The translations under genes were made by a program, and so were the position numbers. A stretch of 64,000 bases of DNA from Colias croceus (lineage: Eukaryota; Arthropoda; Insecta; Lepidoptera; Pieridae), in NCBI RefSeq assembly GCF_905220415.1, contig NC_059568.1:8370001-8434000 (forward strand). Reading direction: 5' to 3'. Within the stretch, counting starts at the first letter, position 1. Each line of letters opens with the position of its first letter. A model generated the notes under the pieces. That model was not told the DNA's origin, did no database searches, and saw only the letters and a list, made by a program, of their open reading frames with translations. Of this stretch, positions 1 through 13,724 are shown piece after piece.

Positions 1-530
1 TCTATTACTATTTATTAGTTTACTTTAAATCTTAGAAAAACGTATTAGAATTGGAACATTGTGAGCTTGAATTAACATAGCCATAGTAAAGATACTTGCG
101 TGATCAGTATAATGTATTAATTTTCATTCTAAGCACTCTGAAACTTATTTATTCTTTGGAACACCTGTATTCTGTGTGTCTGTTGTGAACACTCTTAAAA
201 AAATTCGAAATTATTTTGCATGAGTATACCTACGCCCTATGGCGGCAATCAAATAGTGGCAAATGTTATGATTTCGGCGTGGCGGCAACGATTGTTTTTC
301 TTTGAGAAGTAAGTACAAAACCTTTGATGCCGCATTATTAAAGTACCGATGGTTAAAACATAACTATGCAATATGCATGCACTCAGTTTGATTTTAATAG
401 ATATTTTTTTAATCGCAATGTATTAGTCGTAATGCGCATAGGTCCAGTTTTTCATATTCTTTGATACAGTTTTTGCGTCTCATAGAATTCCTAAACGTAC
501 CTACCTATACTCAGTGAAATAGCGCTAAGT

Positions 531-697
531 CCTAGCTGCAAGACGCAAGAGTCTTGCAGGCTATGTCTTGTTCTTGCTCAAGTCTTGCAGGGTCAGTCTT
601 GGTCTTGGTCTTGCTAAAAATACGCGGTCTTGTTCTTGGTCTTGGTCTTGCAAAAACGCAAGAACAAGACCAAGACTGCAAGACCAAGACTGAATTT
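531..697. repeat. GGTCTTG-type low-complexity array with inverted arm
   Basis: Degenerate units of GTCTTG, GGTCTTG and TCTTGCAG run from about 540 to 645. They are followed by the reverse-complement motif (CAAGACC, CAAGACTG) to about 693. The two halves could fold on each other around the short AAAAACGC stretch near 655. No coding potential is seen. It looks like a local satellite or part of a repeat family. Confidence 0.6.
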
Positions 698-1317
698 GGG
701 CAACACTAACACCAAATAAGATACATGTTTCTTATAGGTAAGTGTTCGTTATTATGTCTCTCTCCATAATACACGGGTACCACCAGAAGGAAGGTACCTA
801 TGATATATAAAAAAGCAATAGGTCATAGGAAGGCTTACGTGGGGAAACAGGTCCAACACGCAGAGGCCCTTTAGAGAATTTAATGTGTTGTGGGATACCA
901 GCCGCAGCCTGCCCATGACTGCACTGACCCAGTGTTCGTTATTATTAGGAGGAAGATTGTAAAAATAATACTTTAAAATAGTAACGGACAATTTCAACCC
1001 CATACAATACATACAAAGTGGTCTTATAAAATCAATATCATCCTTGCAATTAACAACCTACCCTATTTATTTAACGACACCGTTTAACTAACCGTCTGAT
1101 TGCCATAGGATACAATTATATGCAAATGGCATACACTGGATGTAACTCGAATTACTGGTTTGGACAAGATTGTATAAATCCAAATAATTTGTCTAGCTGC
1201 TTGATTTATTAGCTCTTTTAGGCTGAAGGTCCGTTTAATAAGTAGATTAGGCTTAATTGAACGCCTGATTAAGCTGCAACAAATTAATTTACTTTTTTTA
1301 ATGATATATATTAAGAG

Positions 1318-1685
1318 CAGACGCTTCACCTAATGGTAAGTGATCAGCGCTGCCCATATGCACAAACAATGCCGGGCATTGTGAATGTGCTGCCGGCCTT
1401 TAACCCATTGAGCCCCAAGTGGCCCGATCGGTCCCAGATACAATAGATTTTCTATTGTGTCTGTGGTTCCGGGGACTGAGTTATTAAGGAAAGAGTACGC
1501 TGTTTTCTTGAAAAAGTGAAGTCCCAGGTGCCCTAGTGGGGTAAGGGGCAGATGCATTATGCATACATCACTGATCGATTTTCTTTACGGACAATTAGGT
1601 GATCAGCCTTCTGTGTCGAACCCAGGTACCCAGGGTTTACGCTCAAGCATAAACCTCTAATCACTTTACCACGGAGGCTTTTTTT
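1318..1685 (-). mobile_element. tRNA-derived SINE, minus strand
   Basis: Read on the minus strand from about 1,680 downward, the sequence starts with a tRNA-like head. An A-box-like GTGGTAAAGTGATTAG is followed about 40 nt later by a B-box-like GGGTTCGACAC. The body runs to about 1,318 and includes the plus-strand stretch TGGTAAGTGATCAGCGCTGCCC, split here as TGGTAAGTGATC and AGCGCTGCCC, which I recognise as a recurrent lepidopteran repeat motif. The internal promoter boxes make a pol III SINE the best reading. The exact ends and family are not determined. Confidence 0.55.
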
Positions 1686-4600
1686 TCTTGAAGGTCCCTG
1701 CAATTGTTTGGAAAAAACACCACATGAAAAATCTGTACAGTAACGCCACCTAGTTTTAGACGACGCAATATGTTATATGGGACAGTATGATATGTATGAT
1801 TTCTTTCAGTATGTGAATAATTAACATGAATACTTCCGAAAATTAAAGCATTAGGGTTTTTTTTAAATTATATGTACTGTTAAGTGGGTACCTAACTAGT
1901 ACGTATTATTATATTACCTAGAGAAAAACATTTTCCGTAACTAATTATTTATGTTTCCTCACTGTTTGAACCTTCCCTGCAGCTTTCTCGACTTTTATCG
2001 AGACACACGAACAGTAAATAATTTTGTTATCTTGTTTATGTTATGATTTTGTATGTCTTCAAAGGATTTAGTGGAGAATTTTAATTATCTACATATAAGT
2101 ACTTACTTTATGTTTCTCTCATAGATAAAAAAAAACTAATTGAATGAAAGAAATTCTACATAGCTAAATTCGTGTCGTCTGTTTTGCTATTTGACCTCGA
2201 CGCGTTGTGGCCATGGAAAAAAGTTAAACTTCATTGGGAATATGTATTGGATTACCAACACATGATGTAGGTACATAATATGTACATTATAATTTATAAT
2301 TTACATTCGTATAATATTATAGTAAGCATCATTAGAAAGGTCCTTAAAATTCAACTACATTTTTCTTTCTACATAGTAGTTAACGCGAGCGAAGTCGTGG
2401 GCGGAAAATCATAAGATTTTTAAGTATCTTTTTAAGTAACATGCAGACATAACATTAATTAAAAAATATTTTCCTTACATTTCTCGATAAGTTGTTATTA
2501 AATTCCTCACGACCATCAAACGAAAAGCATTTAAATTGAAATTAGTAGGAAAAAATAATCAATTACACTGTTTGAACTAAAATGCTGTTGAAGCGGTCGG
2601 CGCCTCAAGCGTTTAACTTGTTTCGTGCTGTAGTGTTTACTCGCTCTTAATTCACCCAAAATGTTTAAATAGAACCTAGTTTGCACGCCAAGTAAATCAA
2701 TAAATTTAATTAAATACTACCCGCTGTACATGTGGCCAATTTGAGCTTTATATCTTTACTTTGTTAACACTTAATATACCTATGTGCTAGTGTAGTGTGT
2801 TTGTATGATAAATCAGAAGAAGAGCTTAGTGTTTTTAGAGCGTAATATTGTGTATACGTATGAGTTGGTAGAAATAGGAATTATCATTACTATATTAATA
2901 CATTGGAGGTAATAACTCAGTAAATGGAGATTTGCAGTAGATAGTGAGATAGAAGATAGAATATGCATATTCTCATTGAAATCTTGACGGAATATTCACT
3001 TCCATCTACGCTTCAATCCAACAATAAATTATACTGCTTAGAATAGAAAGAGAAATGACTATTATTTAGTGATCAATAGGCTAAACACTGAAAATGTAGA
3101 ATGTTACCTCATTTAGTTTTTAAGGAGCTACGTTATCACGTAGCACCGAAAAGCTTCCATTTTTAGAGAATATAAACAACATACGCTATACGCTATAGTT
3201 TCTTATTGGTTTTAAGAATACTTCATAATTACCTATTTATTTAATATAACCACAAAGAATTTCAAATACAATATTATTCTGCGACTTAACTTTCGCAAAA
3301 TATTTTAACCTCATATTATAATAAAAATAATAATCACGAAAAATATTTATTGTCTGTTTTATTTATTTATCACTATATCACAATGGAAACACACGCAAAT
3401 TGATTAATATCATTATATTTATAGACCAGAGACTTAAAAAAAATCATTATTGTACAATTCATATCTAACTATTCAGTCTATTATACCTACATATTTACAT
3501 GAGTAAGTAGCTATACGTACCTACTGACTATTTAGTCAAATCAGAGCACATGTATGCGCATAGACTATTGACTATTCATACTATGCAAATACATTGATCC
3601 TTTCGCTCAATACGAAGGTATTTATGTATTCATGGATAATTTGCTTTACCTGAAAAGCTCTACATACTCAGTATATAGAACTATAGAAGTCAGCAAATTT
3701 TGGTTTCAGAGAATTATTGTAGTAGGCCATGTTGGTCCACCATCCGACCTGAAGCTCAATTTTTTAACAATTTTTTCAATTTTTGAATGATAACAAGTAA
3801 TTGAGTATCGTACACACTTTGCACGGAGGTATCTATCACAGCTATGTTGATTATTGGGAAAAACCACAGGGAAAAACAAACCAATGTCAAATTATAAACT
3901 TAAAGGAGCTTAAAGGTTTCTCTGTGAATGCATTTTGTAGTACCAGCCTGACATACAATCAAGACATACATAGACATAATCAATAATGACATACCATTCA
4001 ATCAAATTTTTCTTCAATGTACAAACAATTGCTCAATTAGACTTCTTCTAGCCATAGGTGACTCTACTATATTTAGTGCGTTATAGAGAGATTTTAAAAT
4101 GTTGGCTATTGGCTATTATAATTTATAAGTACCTATAACTACAACGATAACCTTCGAGTTTTAAAATGCGCACGGAAATTAGATCCTCTATAAACAATCT
4201 ACATAAAATAGTGCTTAATTGACCATATAGCGAATCACAAAGTTTCAATACATATGTCCGATAAGAAAGCAACACTTCTAGGTATCGGGTGAATATAAAG
4301 AGCTCGTGTTGTTGGCTGGTCCGTATTTACACAGATAAGGTCTGCAGTAGAGATGGAGGCAGAACCGTGTTTAAACAAGCCGCCACCGGAGGCAGATTCT
4401 CCCCTATGTTCCATGATTGTTGCTGCCTAATATTAGATGTATAGAGATTGGTCTTGTATTGTGTAACACAAACAATATTTGGCTAATCAAACTGTTGGTT
4501 TAACGTTCTAATTGGATGAATGTTTGCTTTACTCGGACTGATTTGCCTGGCTAAAGGAGTTTATGGATACTTGAGCGCGTGTAATAGAGCTAACAATCGA

Positions 4601-7600
4601 TTGGTTCCACTTGTTCGGAAAAAATGATTTTTAAACATTGTTTTTTTGTTTAATAAAAAGTCTTTTCACAGATGTAATTGAATTTAAAACTAAATGATTG
4701 TATTATATTATTATAATGTGAATTTATACGTACCGATACCTGTGTACCTATACTTAGTTTATGAATTATTATCTTTTTTATATATATTGAATATTAATAA
4801 ACACTAATAATAACGAATACATGAATAATATGATTTCGAATATTCAACTGAATTTCTTTTTCATAAAAGTTTGTTTTCCAACTTTACCTTATCTTTGCAG
4901 AAAGATTTTATGGCCTCCTAAATTAATATATTTTCGATCTTAAAAAGAAAATCCAAATACACTGACCGGCTAAACGGTATACCTGATACAATATCGAAAC
5001 ACACGGCGGGCTATAAATAAATCAATTCAAACCGCGTGGGGTGTCCATGTAGCCTGGGGAACCCTAAATTTCGCTAGGGTGTCACTAAATCACCGTTATT
5101 GTTAAATGTAGTGTCCGAAGAAATACTGTTACCCGCACCTACATATATTATCAAATAAACGTTGTTAATAATTTTTGATTTAAGTACCCTTTTATTGAAA
5201 CACCTTACGTTGCGGATTTCTCTTCGTATTGTGTCGAAATTAAATTAAAGTAATAATTTGCTCTTTAACGTTCAATGGGAATACCTTATTAATAAACGTG
5301 CATTCGTTTTTATTGTCCATTCATAACATTCATTATCTCTTGCAAGCAATGAGGTATGTAAACGTTGACTGAATTGTAAACTAATTTAGTATAATAATGG
5401 GAAACCGAGCTAATACAGTTGGCGGAAGTGGAAACAATCTTACAAAGCTAACTCGAAGACAAAGGAGGTAGCGGACGGAGGAACAATAGCCCGCTCCGAA
5501 AGGAACTACTTACTCCGAAGAGGCTGCCTACGGAGATATTTTCCTTATAAACCGACCTATACTGCGAAATCTCTGCCTAGCAGCTTTAACGAGATCTGAG
5601 CTTTCCTATTAGGTACTATAATTTGTTAGTTATATGTTTTAGGGAACTAAATAGATAGGAATATTTAAAAGTTATAGTAAATTCAAATTACGTAATTTTC
5701 ACACGAATTGAAATCGTTAGTGTTTGTAATGATGTGCAAAATACAGTAAAGTACATTGGTCATTACAATTGCACATCGCTACGTTCACTATACATGCATA
5801 CCTATCTATAGATCGAATCATATAAGAGAATTTTAAAATGAAAGTAGAACGGTATTTAGTAAGTACCTATGGTAAGTACCTATTTAATATATTGTATAAT
5901 TTAATAAAATAGAGTTAATTATAATTATTTATTAAGATACGATAGACTCCACGAGCAAAAGCAAGTATTTCTACAGCTGATATGTAACTGTATGTTATGT
6001 ATGTACGTAAGTTATATCACATAAGTAAATAAAATATGGTGTAGAGACAAAGATTCATACAACGTGGCTATATCTCAAACACATTATCAATAAATTCTTA
6101 ATAAAATATGTATTATCTATAATACAATTATAGATAAAGATAAGTTTAAAAATATAGTTAGATAAGTATATTACTTATTGCAGAAAAGTTACCTAACATT
6201 CTGCTTATATTTTACGCAGAACGTGGGATGTAGATAACAAGGCACGTGATGGTCACTGATGGACGGGTCTACATATAAAATAGAGAAACATAGGAAACGT
6301 AACAATCGACATACGAAATTATATTTACATAATAGGTTTTAACGTCTATGATTTTACCTATTGTTTCTATATTTACATGTACAATGTACATCTCAGGCCA
6401 ATTCAGGTTAAAAAGTAATTAACTATTCCCCTTCAATTTAAACTCGTAAAAACTTCGATAAAGCAGCAAAAGTATTCCCACACGGAGACGAATTTTATTG
6501 CGTGAGAAGTAAAAAAATTAAAAATTACCATCTTTTTACGACACTTGAAGGCAACTTAGAGAGTTTTCCCCCGTCTTCGGTTTCATTAGAGCGTCCCCGG
6601 CTAATTAATTTTTTTAAGTCCAAATTAAACAAGACTCGAATAATGTCCATTCGTGCGAAAATTGAGAAATTTATTCGCTATTTTATTAGCTGAAAAGGTT
6701 TTAAAAATTTCGTGTAATTTTGGAAGGGTGAAATTGCTTAATTTAAACTTATTTCCCTTCTTAAAGATTGGTAATGGCTCCGTTATTTTTTTGTTGCATT
6801 TATGAACTGAATAAACTTATTGCAAAATGACTGCTGTCTGCGTCTTTGTCTATTATAAATCAATAATTTAATTTTTACCAGACTGCAAAAGAAGGAGGGT
6901 TTTATTATTCAAATGTATGTATGTGAGCATGTGAATGTTCTTTTACATTTATGTAATGTTATTTGGCACGTCTTACAGCCCAAACCGTTAGAGGGATTTT
7001 CACTTATGACGTGTCGTTATAATCATCAGAATTGTTGCCTATGTCTCTACACTATATATACGTATAAATATGTATGTAGAGTCATTAAATTCGTATTTAT
7101 TTTTTAACTTTTACGAAATCCATACTTTAATGGATACCGTTAGGTGCGCGATATATATTAAAATGGGAATTTTCTGGAGGTCTTTTTTTCAACTATATAA
7201 CTAGAGTTAAGATATCAGCTAACTTTATCAATATTGGTTGTCAAAGTCTGAAAAATATTTGTTAATTCAAATAAATCCATAACACCTAATGAACTGCTCT
7301 CACTCTACTTCGAGAACCTAGTGTTAAACCGAATAATTACCATTATTAATAATATTACCGAATATTACATATCGTTGCAACCGGGTCTACTAAGGGTCGT
7401 CTACTACCTATGGGTTTGTTGATGCTGCACGGGGAAATCTAGTTGTAGGTAAGTATTTTCAAAAGGTTTGATATCACTGTATCTAAAACACTACGATTTT
7501 GTAATGAATGCTGCTAAGAGCTATAAATTTTTTTTTAATGCATCAATAAAATATTAGATGAGTAGATCAACAAATTTTAGTTAGCTAACCAGTGCAACAG

Positions 7601-10458
7601 AAAATTCATTCAAATTTATTTCAGTATAGGCTTAATTCGTTCTGGGATGTAGTTTGGTACGAAACTAATTAAGGAAACTTTTCGGATTATCCCAGTTTTT
7701 CCAGTGGAAACGACCAACGCGTGATGATATCACTCTCCCCTTTTTATATTCATGGAGCGGGTGGTGAAGAGGGCGCTCAGAACCGCCGCTGTGGGTCTCA
7801 GTACGATGGTCATTCGGACGACTTTTTCGGTCATTTATTTAGTTTTAGTTGATCGCCGTATTTCGAAAACCCAAGCCCTCCGACAGTGAGATATTCACTA
7901 ATTTCCTCGCTGTAAATTCGTTTTGTTAACAACTACTTAAGGTTTTGCAAGAAGAATTGCTTTTGCGAGTTACGTGGAATTGCTCGCGTCCTGCTAATTT
8001 TGTTATAAGTAATTGCTTCACTGCTTTCTAATACGTACTATTATTAGATATTTTTATTAATATAAAACAGTTGTAGGTAACTTATTGCTTTTTAAGGATT
8101 TTTTTTTTAATTTATTAAGTTTGGAGGTGAAATTAAAATACATATATTGACGATTAAAATAATTTGAAACAAGATAATCACATTAGGTACTTAGTTAATA
8201 TTACATTAATGATGTAGCTGTACGGTTGAAAAATCCAAAATAAAATCTATAATAACAAAGGTAATGCAAATTCAAACAACTTACATTGTTGCTCCTAAAG
8301 AGGATAGCGTAGGTTTTCGCAAAAATATTTCATATTATGTAAATATCAGTAATATGGCAAGAGAGATACATGTAAAGCGCGTTACTTTTCAAAAAAACAA
8401 AACAAAATTCAGTAGAATGTTTGCCATAAATTGTGCGGCTCACGGGAGCTGTACCGTTTGCATATCACCCGAGTAGTGTGTCCATATTTTAAACTTATTC
8501 CCATTTTGTCGCAGCTCAATTTTGAACACTCAATTTTTAGGTAATTTCGGAACTATGCCGGTATTTATAAATACTGCTGCATATTTATAGGGGAAAGTCT
8601 TCTTTGTATAGTATAGAAAATAGAAAGTATGCTTATTATATAGCTTTTTAGGGATATTTTTATTGATTTATACACAATTATATAAATAATAATCCATGTG
8701 ATCCTGGAACAATAATGCTGTTTTGTGAGAAGAAGAAAGAAGAGAGATGCATGGAAATTAGTATAAACAACTTAGACCTTTTTCATAAATTATACTTTGT
8801 CTACTTATATCTTGTTGGAACTGAATTTTATATAGAAACACATTCACTAGTTCTAACTCCTACTGTAACTTTATAAACTATCTTTTTCCCTAAAAATGTA
8901 TAAAGGTTCCCTAAAAAGGTACTAACCCAGCAAGCTGTGGTCACACTTTCCTAAAGAATTCTCACCCTTGTATGAACGCACACACACGCACTGCTCAGCC
9001 CAGAGCTCAACTACTTGCACATTGAAAGCACATTGTTATTACTACCGCTATTCGCTACCAGCATGATTTCCCGCGTGGTAACGCCTTATATCTGCGAACC
9101 ATTAAGGTTTGCCTGTAGCCTTCTATGTAAAACGTAATCGACATTTAACGTCTTTTCGTTTTACACGTGCAAATACCTAAGTTTAATTAAAAAAAATGAA
9201 GAATTTTAAAATAGCGTTTAGTGATATAAAATCAATATTAGAGCAAGATTTTGCTTGTAATGTAAGGATGTTGATTGATGAGTTGTTAGGTACTTACTAT
9301 TATTTTATTTAACGAATTATTTAAAGATAAGCCTTTTTGCAGCTAAGCTCCACGTGCGTCCACCATACCACAAGCTCATTTCACGCCCGATCGTTTAACT
9401 GATATTGTCATACCTATATAAACATCATTTGAAACTATTTATCTTTATTATATACAAAATAAAACCTGAAGTCGTAATATATAAACTATTCCTTGTAATT
9501 AAGCACTTAGGTATAACAAAAATGATTAAAATAAAACACGAAATAAATGGCATATTAATTGTATTACAAATAAATAATCTCTAATAGGCACAAACCTCTG
9601 TGAAATGCATGATGTCACAAAAATTGCGCTGTTCAATACTCTAACATTCATCCATTTATTTCTTTGGCGAAACTTGTGTAGGAATAATTTTGATCCAAAT
9701 AATAAAAAGGTTCTTATATTATAAAAGACCTTAATCTATTTAAAAACACATCATTTTTACTAATTGTAGATATTTATAAGTATTTACACAATGTACCACT
9801 TAAGTAAATATGACACACAAGGCATATTGTCATTCCGTCTAGATAAGTACATACAATTGCAAAAATCTTATTGCTTCCGTTTCCTTGAACGATACTAAGG
9901 TAAACTGTACAAAAATGTTGAAACTACGAAAGCGCGAAATTAAAGTCTATACTGACCTAAATAACTGTAACAGATACGGGCACATAATAATGGTTAGCTA
10001 TTTTGTTGTAATACTTGTGTGTCATATTATATCATATATATTTATAAACCTAACAACTGATTCTTTTTTGCTATTATTAAAAAAATGCCTAATATATAAG
10101 TAAATGCTTTCTCCTTAATCAATGTACTTACATCTAAATACGATAAGCGTTAAACAAGTCCATTCCATTACAATAGGTATATGCTTAAGTCACAAAAATT
10201 AAAATTGAAAAAAACATTTTTCAGACATATTATGACGTCATGTATAATAAGTGTAAAAATGCTTTATAAATATTATTATTAACAGATTAAAGCTGACCAG
10301 AATATCGATCGGTTCTAGCCTCTGAGGCTTCGTGTGTTGAAGTTAAGTCTTTAAGTACAAAGAGTGAGGTTTGAATCTTGACTAACAGTTTTGCTGGATT
10401 TTATGTCTAATTTAGGCAGATGTACATAAGTTCATCCCGGAAATCGTTAATTATTTCA

Positions 10459-10464
10459 TTTATT
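10459..10464 (-). terminator. probable polyadenylation signal of LanB2
   Basis: The plus strand reads TTTATT, which is AATAAA on the minus strand, about 100 nt past the LanB2 stop codon (10,565-10,567). A second overlapping copy lies at 10,463-10,468. Position and orientation suit 3'-end formation of the gamma-chain mRNA, but the cleavage site itself is not visible. Confidence 0.5.
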
Positions 10465-10564
10465 TATTTACTATAACAACTTTTATAATAGTCCATTAAA
10501 AATAATCCAACAATCGAATGTTTCATGTCAACAATTTTAATTATACAAATGACATAATACGGTT

Positions 10565-13500
10565 TTATCTGTAATTAACTGGTCTACTCGGGCCCTCAGT
10601 GGGTTCAAGGACGATCCTCTTGAAGCAACCGTCGGGAAGTTGGTCCAATATATCTTTAATGTTGTTCACTTCCCCACGAAGTAGATCATGTTCATCTTGA
10701 TACTGTTTAATCCACCTATTGGCAAAAATAATGAATTAAATCAAAATTTCTTACACTCGTAAGAAGACTACTAAATATTATTATTTTAGTAAGATAAGAG
10801 CAAAACAAAAAACGCCTAAGGTAAGGAAATATGTTTACTAATTTATATATTCAGTTATAATTACCTTTGATGGTTATTTTTAGCCTCAACCAATGACTTT
10901 ATTTTTCCATCAAGATCTTGTTCTTTAAGGGCTCGTTCGGCGTTGTCAAGGCTTTGTTCTGTAAATACAAAAAAATATGATGTTGAACGGATCTAAGTCG
11001 TAAAAATTTCATGATTTATTCTAATAATGAAGTGCAATAACACTTTTATATCGATATAAAGTTGAATGTATGTGTTCGTGGTGCAAACTGCAATGTACAT
11101 TTTGCATTATTACAAAATGTGAGAAAATGTGCAGTGGACAATATGTTATTTATTCTGTTACCGCAGCAAGTGTACTCACGTAATCTGTCAAGCGCCTCGT
11201 CATCCAGTGTTGGTAAATTTTGCAATTCATCCATTATTACTTTAAGATCTTCTAGTCCTTTAGTGACTTGCTTTTCAGCCTCTCTTGCATCCGTATCTGC
11301 TTGTCCGACCTAAATTAATAAATAAATGTTAGTACGTAATCGTAAAGTTGTTTTAATATTTGTTTTCTGTACAGCAGCAAAGTCCTACTCAAATAATCCT
11401 TCCATAAATAATTAATTACCTTCATCTTCGCGTCCTTAGTGAGTTGCATATTATCTTTGGCCTGCTTTTCTAAGTCTTCTATTTGTTGAGCTGTTCCTTT
11501 AACTCGAGCTTAAATAAAAAGACATTAATATATTTTTTTTTTATTTATGTAGACTTTAAATGTTTAAGAAAAAAAAATAAAATTTAAAAATTCTATTGAT
11601 ACTTACTGGATAGTTTCTCAGCTTCGTCCCTAAGTTTACCAGCTTCAGTGCGTGATGCCGATGCTTTCTTTCTTATTTCATGAGCTGCCTATAAAAAAGT
11701 AGTAGGTAATGTGTGAACCTTGCGTCTTATTGCAATAACATTAAGAGTCATTTTTATATTTATTATCTTTACCTCTGATGCTTTATCCGCATATTCTTTT
11801 TGAGCTTGTTGCGCCAAGTCTCTCGCTTCTTTAGCTTTGTCACTGGCGGTGTTCAACTCTTCAGTAATGCTTGAAATACTTTCCTCAGCCGCGGCTACCT
11901 TGGATTGAACTTCTGGAACATCTAATCCAGCTTGTTCGGCAAGTTGACGAGATTCTGTCACTTGGTCGCTGAATTCTGCAATGATTCGATTATTATAAAC
12001 TTCCTTGATGTCTAAAGGTTAATTAAAAAGTCAAATACTAAAAAGTAAAGATAAATAAGAAAATGTAGATAAACAACGTCAATATCAACAATCTAAACAC
12101 TCAGGTCACCTTTTAATGTTTGATATATTTCATTAGCGTCCTTCAACGTTGCATTTGTTAGTTCAACATCATTTTTCGCTTGAGCCTGCAATTCATCCAA
12201 TCTTGCGAGAAGATCATTTAATTCGTCCTGTCGGTTTTGACCTTGATCTAAAAGACTCCTGCCCTGATTAACTGCGTTTACTATAGCCCGCAGAGTTTCT
12301 TCATTATTTGCTATCAATTGGTCTAATTCTGCGGACTTTTCGTCGATCTAAAATAAGTGTAAGAATGTAATGTTTAAAACTTCTTTCGATGTATTTGTTG
12401 TTAAAATATAGGTACATACTTATTTTGGGTATTGATATTTTAGTTAAATAATGAAAGTTAACATAATGAAAGTTATGTTTATTATGAAAGCCAAGAATAA
12501 ATAAATACTTACAGTTTTATTCATTTCAAGCGAATCGTGGTGCAATTTGCTAAGTTTTATGTCTGGTAATAAAGTTGTATTGACTTCAGCGTAAAGACCT
12601 AAAGCTTCCTCGTATACGGTCTTTGCTCGCTTAAGAGCTTGGTCTGCAAGTTCCGAAAGACTACTTAATTTCCCAGATGCTGCGTTTAATTCATTCGCCA
12701 ACATTTGTACTTCATTACTGAAATTAATACCTTTGTAAGTATACAATTATATTATAATTTTCCTTCTAATCAATGTTAAGTAAAAGATCTGCTAACCTTA
12801 TATTAGCTTGTTTAGTAATACCATCTTTAGCGATTTGATTAGCTGCTATGGAAGTGTTGAACGCCTTCTCCGCTATATCTCTGATATTCTTTGCCTCGTT
12901 TTCTAATTTTTCTGCGAGGAGCCTGGATTCTTTAGCAAGTGCAGACATATCAACTGACTGCTTACCAAATTGATCAGATCTGTTTCGTGCCTTAGCTAAT
13001 GCAGCTGCACCTTCGCCGTCAAGATATTCCAAAGCACTCTAAAGAATATAAACATAGTCTTTTAGTAACGAATCAAGCAGAAAAGAATAAAGTACAATGT
13101 ACTCTATGAATATGAAAAACCCTCACGTTGATTTCTTTCTGTGCTGCTTCTATTGTATCTTCAGCTTTCGATACATTACCCTTACTTCTTTCAACTGATT
13201 CATTACCTTCGTAACTTTCGTCCTCAATTTTGTAAAGCATATTTCTGAAAAAGAAAATGTTATAATTTTCCAAAACATATAATCAGATATTTTTCAAATT
13301 ATCTATGTACGGTGTTTATTTTAATTACCTAACATCTGAGAGTCGATCAGCTAGCTCCGCCAAATTATGAGTGAGGCTTGTGCCAGGCCCATTTCCAAGT
13401 TGATCTTGAGCTTCTTGCACCAACCTATCGATTTCTTGTCTCACTCGTTGTAATTCATTGTCAAAATCGGCATTCTCAACAACTGTTGGCGCTTTCGATA

Positions 13501-13724
13501 TTTTCGCTAAGATCTACAATTAATTTGATGATTATTTTACAAATTCCATTAGTTTTATTATAACATAAATAAAAGAATCTATTCAAAAGAATATTCTACT
13601 CACATCATCTAATTCCTTAAGTTGCTGCCTATGTTGATTAACCGCGTCTTGAACAAGATTATAGCATGGCGGACAATCTTCACATCCCTGACCGTCTGCA
13701 CGTCGCTTTTTGTTTTCCATACAT
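10565..13724 (-). other. LanB2: LanB2 exons 18-29: coiled-coil long arm and C terminus
   Basis: The exons are 13604-13724, 13329-13513, 13127-13244, 12797-13038, 12513-12717, 12110-12347, 11773-11975, 11607-11688, 11420-11508, 11180-11309, 10865-10958 and 10565-10715. About 600 residues of heptad-rich sequence follow the hinge motif GCEDCPPCYNLVQDAV; this is the part that winds with the alpha and beta chains. The C-terminal Cys (LPDGCFKRIVLEP) matches the gamma-chain cysteine that bonds to beta. A Glu stands seven residues after that Cys, as in human gamma-1 (CFNTPSIEKP), but 12 residues follow it here instead of two. Confidence 0.95.

Larger units (their letters stand above)
1..10458. other. 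gene-free AT-rich spacer downstream of LanB2
   Basis: I see no convincing coding gene here. The open frames are all under 90 codons, lack recognisable domains and do not chain into phased exons. Visible content is a GGTCTTG-type array (531-697), a tRNA-headed SINE (about 1,318-1,685) and a short relic of a common repeat tail around 2,381-2,404. A GC-richer patch at about 7,720-7,900 stands out from its surroundings, but I can assign it no function. The rest is A/T-rich unique-looking sequence. Exons of a gene lying to the left, or non-coding RNA, cannot be excluded. Confidence 0.6.

Noticed and set aside
8264..8476. 70-codon open frame in the left spacer
   Set aside because: No recognisable domain, no phased neighbours and A/T-rich codon use like the surrounding non-coding DNA.
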